A stretch of 32,408 nucleotides of DNA from contig JBDTAC010000032.1 in assembly GCA_039924845.1 (NCBI GenBank), forward strand, positions 1 through 32,408, written 5' to 3'. This DNA is from Bacteroidia bacterium. Lineage in GTDB: Bacteria > Bacteroidota > Bacteroidia > DATLTG01. Both the position numbers and the translations under genes were made by a program. The notes under the pieces were generated by a model. It was not told where the DNA came from. It did no database searches and saw nothing but the letters and a program-made list of their open reading frames with translations. This document shows positions 24,378 through 29,575 of the stretch, in pieces; positions within the stretch are counted from its first letter, which is position 1, and each line of letters opens with the position of its first letter.

Positions 24378-25160
24378 ATGACAAAATTAAAACTAAGTAA
24401 ACCGCTTGCATTTATAGATCTTGAAACGACAGGTGTAAACGTGGGTTCCGACCGAATTGTTGAAATATCAATTCTAAAACTTTTTCCGGATGGAACGAAA
24501 GAATTAAAATCGCAACGCATTAATCCAACCATTCCCATTCCGATTTTTGTTTCTAAAATTCATAATATTTACGATAAAGATATTGTGAACGAACCAACAT
24601 TTAAAGCAATGGCACACACGTTTTCTGCGTTTTTGGAAAATTGTGATTTGGCCGGTTACAATTCCAATAAATTTGACATTCCTTTATTGGTAGAAGAATT
24701 TTTGCGCGCCGATATTGATTTCGAAATTAAAGGCAGAAAATTAATTGACGTACAAAATATTTTTCATCAAATGGAACAACGCACCTTGAGTGCCGCGTAT
24801 AAATTTTATTGTGCCAAAACCTTAGAAAATGCGCACAGCGCGGAAGCCGACACCATTGCGACGTACGAAGTGTTGGAAGCACAATTGGAAAAATATCCGG
24901 AACTAAAAAATGACATGACTTTTTTGCACGAGTTTTCATCACGTAGTAAAAATGCTGATTTGGCAGGAAGAATTATTTTCGACGAGAAAGATGTGGAAGT
25001 TTTTAATTTCGGAAAACACAAAAATAAATCGGTGGAAAGTGTTTTTAAAACCGAACCTTCTTATTACAATTGGATGATGGATGGCGACTTTCCGCTGCAT
25101 ACAAAAAAAGTAATTACCGCCATTCGTTTGCGTAGTATTGCGAATAAAACGAGCGTGTAA
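24378..25160 (+). CDS. DEDDh 3'-5' exonuclease (DnaQ/ExoX-like)
   Basis: This 260-residue protein has the DnaQ exonuclease domain (about 8-175) with Exo I FIDLETTG (Asp and Glu), Exo II YNSNKFDIPLL (Asp) and Exo III HSAEADTIAT (His and Asp), so all DEDDh metal ligands are present. A C-terminal segment (about 210-255, FNFGKHKNKSVESVF, YYNWMMDGDFPLHTKKV) matches the small domain found after ExoX-type exonucleases. It likely degrades or proofreads single-stranded DNA ends in repair rather than acting as the replicative proofreader. ATG 24378 is preferred over a TTG at 24363 inside the AT palindrome. The next gene follows after 28 bp. Confidence 0.88.
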   Translation: MTKLKLSKPLAFIDLETTGVNVGSDRIVEISILKLFPDGTKELKSQRINPTIPIPIFVSKIHNIYDKDIVNEPTFKAMAHTFSAFLENCDLAGYNSNKFDIPLLVEEFLRADIDFEIKGRKLIDVQNIFHQMEQRTLSAAYKFYCAKTLENAHSAEADTIATYEVLEAQLEKYPELKNDMTFLHEFSSRSKNADLAGRIIFDEKDVEVFNFGKHKNKSVESVFKTEPSYYNWMMDGDFPLHTKKVITAIRLRSIANKTSV

Positions 25161-25166
25161 ATCGAG

Positions 25167-25189
25167 TTTCAAAAAAATAATTTTTCAAA
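25167..25189. repeat. AT palindrome copy abutting the FAH-family start
   Basis: TTTCAAAAA and TTTTTCAAA arms. Its final A begins the ATG at 25189. Confidence 0.85.
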
Positions 25190-25800
25190 TGAAAATAATT
25201 TGTATCGGACGAAATTACGCCGAACACGCCAAAGAAATGAACAGCGCTGTTCCCGAAGAACCTGTTTTTTTTATGAAACCGGAAACCGCACTCATCAAGA
25301 ATAATCAACCTTTTTATTTTCCAGATTTCTCCAAAGAAATTCATCACGAAGTGGAATTGGTTTTAAAAATTTCTAAAAACGGAAAAAATATTGACGAAAA
25401 ATTTGCACATAAATATTACGATTCCATCGGCATTGGTATTGATTTTACGGCACGCGATTTACAAAAAGTTTGCAAAGAAAAAGGTTTGCCTTGGGAAAAA
25501 GCAAAAGCCTTTGATGGCTCAGCACCTGTCAGCGAATTTATTCCGATTGCAAAATTAAATGCTCCTGAAAAAATAATTTTTCACCTCGAAATAAATAATA
25601 AAATAGTTCAAAAAGGAAATTCTGAAAATTTAATTTTCTCGTTCGATACCATCGTTGCGTACGTCTCTAAATTTGTAACATTAAAAACGGGAGACCTTAT
25701 TTTTACTGGAACTCCAGAAGGTGTGGGCGCTGTAAAAATTGGCGATGTATTGGATGCGTATCTCGAAAATGAAAAAATATTATCGTTTGAAATAAAATAA
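25189..25800 (+). CDS. FAH-family hydrolase (FAHD1/YcgM type)
   Basis: This 203-residue protein begins MKIICIGRNYAEHAKE and carries the fumarylacetoacetate hydrolase fold. It has EEPVFFMKPETAL, the metal-binding HHEVELVL (His-Glu-Val-Glu), GIGIDFTARDLQ, PWEKAKAFDGSAP and FTGTPEGVG. The short length fits acylpyruvate hydrolase/oxaloacetate decarboxylase-type members; the exact substrate cannot be assigned. ATG 25189 is chosen because it starts the conserved GRNYAEHA block; earlier in-frame codons translate the AT palindrome (FKKIIFQ). The final A of that palindrome is the A of the ATG. One further palindrome copy lies inside the gene (PEKIIFHL). Confidence 0.88.
   Translation: MKIICIGRNYAEHAKEMNSAVPEEPVFFMKPETALIKNNQPFYFPDFSKEIHHEVELVLKISKNGKNIDEKFAHKYYDSIGIGIDFTARDLQKVCKEKGLPWEKAKAFDGSAPVSEFIPIAKLNAPEKIIFHLEINNKIVQKGNSENLIFSFDTIVAYVSKFVTLKTGDLIFTGTPEGVGAVKIGDVLDAYLENEKILSFEIK
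25566..25583. repeat. AT palindrome copy inside the FAH-family gene
   Basis: TGAAAAAATAATTTTTCA, symmetric apart from its centre, read as PEKIIFH. Confidence 0.75.
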
Positions 25801-25816
25801 TTTTGCAAAAAAACGT

Positions 25817-25839
25817 TTCGGAAAAATTATTTTTTCGAA
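25817..25839. repeat. AT palindrome copy upstream of the TPR lipoprotein
   Basis: TTCGGAAAAA and TTTTTTCGAA arms, with GTTT/GAAC extension. Confidence 0.8.
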
Positions 25840-25868
25840 CGACAAAAAAACATTTTAAAATCATAAAA

Positions 25869-26804
25869 ATGAATCTTAAAAAAATTAGTTTTGAAAAAAT
25901 ATTTTTCGCTTTCCTAATAACTGCAACGTTTTCAGCATGTACAAACAATGGAACTTATGCTTTAGATTTTCTACAAAAAGGAAATGTAGCTGATTCTCTG
26001 AAACATTATAAAGAGGCAATAAATGATTATAACAAAGCCCTTGAATTTAATCCGAATTATGCCATTGCATACAACAATCGCGGAAAAACAGAAATTGACA
26101 TGGAGAATTATCAAGCAGCAATAATAGACTGCAACAAAGCAATTGTATTGAACACGAATCTATCCTCAGCCTACTCCAATAGAGGGTTAGCAGAAATTAG
26201 CTTAAAGGATTATACAAAAGCTATACAAGACTGTAACAATGCGATTGTACTCAATCCAACTATTGCAGGAGCTTATAATAATCGAGGATTGGCAGAAAGT
26301 GATATGGACAGTTGCCAAAAAGCAATAAAGGATTATAACAAAGCCATTGCATTGGATATAAGGTTTACAGAAGCTTATGCCAATCGAGGATTTATGGAAA
26401 TTAACCTACAAGAATATGAGAAGGGAATAAAGGACTTGAACAAAGCTATTGAATTGGATTCAACTTTTTCAATTGCATACTACAATCGGGGCATTGCAGA
26501 AGACAAGTTAAAGGATTATAAACACGCGCTGCAAGATTGTAACAAGGCAATTGAATTAGATTCAAATTCTGCAGTTTCTTTTCTCTATCGAGGAATGGTA
26601 AAATTTAATTCTGGTAACGCAGTTGCTTCTGTTCCAGACTTTGAAAAGGCTACTCATTTAGATTCTACTGATGTAGCTGCGTTTGCTAATCTTGGAGTAG
26701 CAAAATACAATTTAAAAGATTTTGATGGCGCAAAAATAGCTTGTAATAAAGCAATTCAGTTAGATTCTTCGCTTGCGAAAGATTTACAACAATACATGAA
26801 ATAA
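25869..26804 (+). CDS. TPR-repeat lipoprotein
   Basis: This 311-residue protein has a lipoprotein signal (TFSAC, Cys24) and then about eight consecutive 34-residue TPR units (residues about 38-305), with the recurring pattern NRG....DY..AI.D.NKAI.LD. TPR superhelices mediate protein-protein contacts; the partner is unknown. The lipid anchor places it in the cell envelope. The signal peptide's FEKIFFAF is encoded by an AT palindrome copy. ATG 25869 is chosen over an upstream in-frame ATG at 25803 because it gives a standard lipoprotein signal. It is followed by a terminator-like extended palindrome. Confidence 0.88.
   Translation: MNLKKISFEKIFFAFLITATFSACTNNGTYALDFLQKGNVADSLKHYKEAINDYNKALEFNPNYAIAYNNRGKTEIDMENYQAAIIDCNKAIVLNTNLSSAYSNRGLAEISLKDYTKAIQDCNNAIVLNPTIAGAYNNRGLAESDMDSCQKAIKDYNKAIALDIRFTEAYANRGFMEINLQEYEKGIKDLNKAIELDSTFSIAYYNRGIAEDKLKDYKHALQDCNKAIELDSNSAVSFLYRGMVKFNSGNAVASVPDFEKATHLDSTDVAAFANLGVAKYNLKDFDGAKIACNKAIQLDSSLAKDLQQYMK
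25890..25908. repeat. AT palindrome copy inside the TPR lipoprotein signal peptide
   Basis: TTTGAAAAAATATTTTTCG, read as FEKIFFA. Confidence 0.65.
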
Positions 26805-26813
26805 TTTTTTCGT

Positions 26814-26852
26814 AAAAAGCGTTTTGAAAAATTATTTTTTCGAAGAGCTTTT
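26814..26852 (+). terminator. Possible terminator after the TPR lipoprotein gene
   Basis: An extended AT palindrome: AAAAAGC (26814-26820) and GCTTTTT flank the palindromic core at 26822-26845, giving a long stem with one mismatch and a few wobbles, ending in a T run. Weaker than the other terminators because most pairs are A-T. Confidence 0.55.
26822..26845. repeat. AT palindrome copy after the TPR lipoprotein gene
   Basis: TTTTGAAAAA and TTTTTTCGAAG arms. It forms the core of a terminator-like hairpin. Confidence 0.8.
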
Positions 26853-26922
26853 TTTCTTCTCGAAAATGTGTGGTTCAAAAATTTTTTTTCAGAAAAAAGA
26901 CTTCAAATCCAATCCAAAAAAG

Positions 26923-26930
26923 TATTTTTG
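26923..26930 (+). promoter_or_regulatory. Candidate -7 box TATTTTTG for sucC
   Basis: Perfect TAnnTTTG match 39 nt before the sucC ATG. No TTTG at -33 was found. Confidence 0.5.
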
Positions 26931-26969
26931 GGAGCATTAAAAAAAATATTTCATTAAAACTAAATAGCG

Positions 26970-28163
26970 ATGAATTTACACGAATATCAAGGAAAAGACA
27001 TTTTAAAAAAATATGGCGTGCGCGTGCAAGAAGGCATCGTAGCTGACACTCCTGAAAAAGCAGTGGAGGCTGCGAAAGAATTGCAAAAGCAAACTGGCAC
27101 AAGTTGGTGGGTGGTAAAAGCACAAATTCATGCGGGCGGCAGAGGAAAAGCGGGTGGCGTTAAATTAGCCAAAAACTTGGACGAAGTAAAAAAAATAGCA
27201 AGTGAAATTATCGGAATGAATTTGGTTTCGCGCCAAACTGGTCCGCAAGGAAAAAAAGTCGGGAAAGTATTGATAGCACAGGATGTTTATTATCCTGGTG
27301 AAAGCAAAACAGCCGAATTTTATATGGGCGTTTTATTAAATCGCCAAAGCGGAAGAAACGTAATTATGTACTCTACCGAAGGCGGAATGGATGTGGAAGA
27401 AGTGGCAGCAAAAACGCCTGAACTTATTCACAAAGAAGAAATAGATCCGAAAGTGGGATTGCGCGATTTTCAATGTCGCAAAATTGCTTTCAACTTGGGC
27501 TTGAGCGGAAATGCGTTTAAAGAAATGACGAAATTTATTGCCAATCTTTACAAAGCGTATGATGGAACGGATTCGTCCATGTTTGAAATAAATCCAGTTT
27601 TAAAAACTTCGGACGATAAAATCTTAGCCGTTGATGCCAAAGTAACATTGGATAACAACGCGCTGTATCGTCATCCTGATTATCTCGCTTTGCGCGATTT
27701 AACGGAAGAAGATCCGACAGAAGTAGATGCTGGAAATCACAATTTGAATTATGTGCAATTAGACGGAAACGTAGGCTGCATGGTAAATGGCGCAGGTTTA
27801 GCAATGGCAACAATGGACATTATTAAATTGGCAGGCGGAAATCCAGCAAACTTCTTGGACGTTGGAGGAACAGCAGATGCAGCGCGAGTGGAACAAGCAT
27901 TTCGGATTATTTTGAAAGAGCCAAAAGTAGAAGCTATTTTAGTAAATATTTTTGGAGGAATTGTTCGTTGTGATCGCGTGGCGCAAGGAATTGTAGATGC
28001 TTACAAAAATATGGGAACTATTAGAGTGCCTATTATTGTTCGTTTGCAAGGAACAAATGCGGTGGAAGCGAAAAAAATAATTGATGATTCGGGACTAAAA
28101 GTTTATTCGGCAATTTTGTTGCAAGAAGCAGCAGATTTAGTTCAGCAAGTATTGAAAAAATAA
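26970..28163 (+). CDS. sucC: Succinate-CoA ligase, beta subunit
   Basis: This 397-residue subunit works in the TCA cycle, converting succinyl-CoA to succinate with NDP phosphorylation. The ATP-grasp domain starts MNLHEYQGKDILKKYGV and includes VVKAQIHAGGRGKAGGV (about 48-64), FEINP and DAKV metal-binding residues. The C-terminal CoA-ligase domain has GCMVNGAGLAMATMD, GGNPANFLDVGG and NIFGGIVRCD. The alpha subunit (sucD) is not adjacent, unlike the usual sucCD pair, so it must lie elsewhere. The TAA stop is the centre of an AT palindrome, followed by a proper terminator. Confidence 0.95.
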   Translation: MNLHEYQGKDILKKYGVRVQEGIVADTPEKAVEAAKELQKQTGTSWWVVKAQIHAGGRGKAGGVKLAKNLDEVKKIASEIIGMNLVSRQTGPQGKKVGKVLIAQDVYYPGESKTAEFYMGVLLNRQSGRNVIMYSTEGGMDVEEVAAKTPELIHKEEIDPKVGLRDFQCRKIAFNLGLSGNAFKEMTKFIANLYKAYDGTDSSMFEINPVLKTSDDKILAVDAKVTLDNNALYRHPDYLALRDLTEEDPTEVDAGNHNLNYVQLDGNVGCMVNGAGLAMATMDIIKLAGGNPANFLDVGGTADAARVEQAFRIILKEPKVEAILVNIFGGIVRCDRVAQGIVDAYKNMGTIRVPIIVRLQGTNAVEAKKIIDDSGLKVYSAILLQEAADLVQQVLKK

Positions 28164-28172
28164 TTTTTTCAA
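28152..28172. repeat. AT palindrome copy carrying the sucC stop
   Basis: TTGAAAAAAT and TTTTTTCAA arms, symmetric except at the central base. The TAA at 28161-28163 is the stop. Confidence 0.85.
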
Positions 28173-28178
28173 GCAATT

Positions 28179-28209
28179 AAATCCTTCTCCGAAAGAGAGG
28201 GATTTTTTT
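28179..28209 (+). terminator. Terminator after sucC
   Basis: AAATCCTTCTC (28179-28189) pairs with GAGAGGGATTT (28195-28205) through 11 pairs (one G-T) around a CGAAA loop, followed by a T run to 28209. Confidence 0.88.
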
Positions 28210-28247
28210 CAAATAAAATATAATAACAACCTAAAAAACAAAAAAAT

Positions 28248-29480
28248 ATGGCAAAAATTAAAGTAGCAAATCCTGTTGTAGAATTAGATGGCGATGAAAT
28301 GACGCGCGTTATTTGGAAGTTTATAAAAGACAAATTGATTCTTCCTTATTTGGATTTAGATATTAAATATTTCGACTTAGGAGTGGAACACCGCGATGCT
28401 ACAAACGATCAAGTTACGATTGATTCTGCGGAAGCAATAAAAAAATACAATGTTGGAATTAAATGTGCAACTATCACACCTGACGAAGCGCGCGTTACGG
28501 AATTTAAGTTGAAACAAATGTGGAAATCGCCAAACGGAACTATTCGTAATATTTTGGATGGAACTGTTTTTCGTGAACCGATTGTGTGTAAAAATGTACC
28601 ACGTTTAGTTCCAAACTGGACGGCTCCTATTTGTATCGGTCGTCATGCTTTTGGTGATCAATACCGCGCAACGGATTTCGTTACCAAAGGAAAAGGAAAA
28701 TTAACCATTACGTTTACGCCCGAAAATGGTGATGCTCAACAATCGTTTGAAGTTTATAATTTTAAAGGTGATGGCGTTGCACTTGCGATGTACAACACGG
28801 ATGAATCTATCAGAGGATTTGCGCATTCGTGCTTCAACATGGCTTTACAGAAAAAATGGCCACTTTATTTATCTACAAAAAATACCATTTTAAAAAAATA
28901 CGATGGACGTTTTAAAGATATTTTCGAAGAAATTTATCAGCAAGATTACAAAGCAAAATACCAAGCTGCCGGCATTACTTACGAGCATCGTTTGATTGAT
29001 GATATGGTAGCAAGCGCTTTAAAATGGAATGGAAATTTTGTGTGGGCTTGTAAAAACTATGATGGTGATGTGCAAAGCGATACAGTGGCGCAAGGCTTTG
29101 GCTCATTGGGTTTAATGACTTCTGTATTAGTAACTCCCGATGGAAAAACAATGGAGGCAGAAGCGGCACACGGCACTGTTACACGCCATTTCAGAGATCA
29201 CGAAGCAGGAAAACCAACTTCTACGAATCCAATTGCTTCTATTTTTGCTTGGACAAGAGGATTGGAATTTAGAGGAATGTTGGATAAAAATGTGGAACTC
29301 GTAAACTTCTGCAAAGCCTTAGAAGAAGTTTGTGTGGAGACTGTTGAAAGCGGAAAAATGACAAAAGATTTAGCCGTTTGTATTCACGGAAATAAAGTAA
29401 ATCACGGAGAACATTATTTGTATACTGAAGAATTTTTAACGGCTTTAGATACTAATTTGCAAAAGAAATTGGCAAAATAA
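28248..29480 (+). CDS. icd: NADP-dependent isocitrate dehydrogenase (eukaryotic type)
   Basis: This 410-residue enzyme oxidises isocitrate to 2-oxoglutarate in the TCA cycle. It starts [19 protein letters not shown], which marks the homodimeric eukaryotic-like class rather than the E. coli type. Further motifs are [52 protein letters not shown] and [13 protein letters not shown] (NADP site). It follows sucC by 84 bp with a terminator between; only 38 bp separate that terminator from the ATG and no TAnnTTTG box is visible there, so read-through from sucC is possible. Confidence 0.95.
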   Translation: MAKIKVANPVVELDGDEMTRVIWKFIKDKLILPYLDLDIKYFDLGVEHRDATNDQVTIDSAEAIKKYNVGIKCATITPDEARVTEFKLKQMWKSPNGTIRNILDGTVFREPIVCKNVPRLVPNWTAPICIGRHAFGDQYRATDFVTKGKGKLTITFTPENGDAQQSFEVYNFKGDGVALAMYNTDESIRGFAHSCFNMALQKKWPLYLSTKNTILKKYDGRFKDIFEEIYQQDYKAKYQAAGITYEHRLIDDMVASALKWNGNFVWACKNYDGDVQSDTVAQGFGSLGLMTSVLVTPDGKTMEAEAAHGTVTRHFRDHEAGKPTSTNPIASIFAWTRGLEFRGMLDKNVELVNFCKALEEVCVETVESGKMTKDLAVCIHGNKVNHGEHYLYTEEFLTALDTNLQKKLAK

Positions 29481-29500
29481 CTCTCCATTTTTAAGGCTTC

Positions 29501-29542
29501 AAAAAAAGCGTCTCGGAAAATTAATTTTTCGAGGCGCTTTTT
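29501..29542 (+). terminator. Terminator after icd, built around an AT palindrome core
   Basis: AAAAAGCGTCTCGGAAAAT (29503-29521) pairs with ATTTTTCGAGGCGCTTTTT (29524-29542) over 19 bp with two wobbles, ending in T5. The inner CTCGGAAAA and TTTTTCGAG resemble the dispersed palindrome. Confidence 0.9.
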
Positions 29543-29563
29543 AGGTTGTTCTTTCTTTTTTAT

Positions 29564-29571
29564 TATCTTTG
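29564..29571 (+). promoter_or_regulatory. Candidate -7 box TATCTTTG for the adhesin gene
   Basis: Perfect TAnnTTTG match, but ending only 4 nt before ATG 29576, which would give an almost leaderless mRNA. A TTG at 29546-29548 is slightly too close for a -33 element. Confidence 0.35.
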
Positions 29572-29575
29572 GAAA

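Noticed and set aside
25138-25188. Earlier start for the FAH-family protein
   Set aside because: It would overlap the exonuclease end and translate the AT palindrome; the conserved family N terminus starts at 25189.
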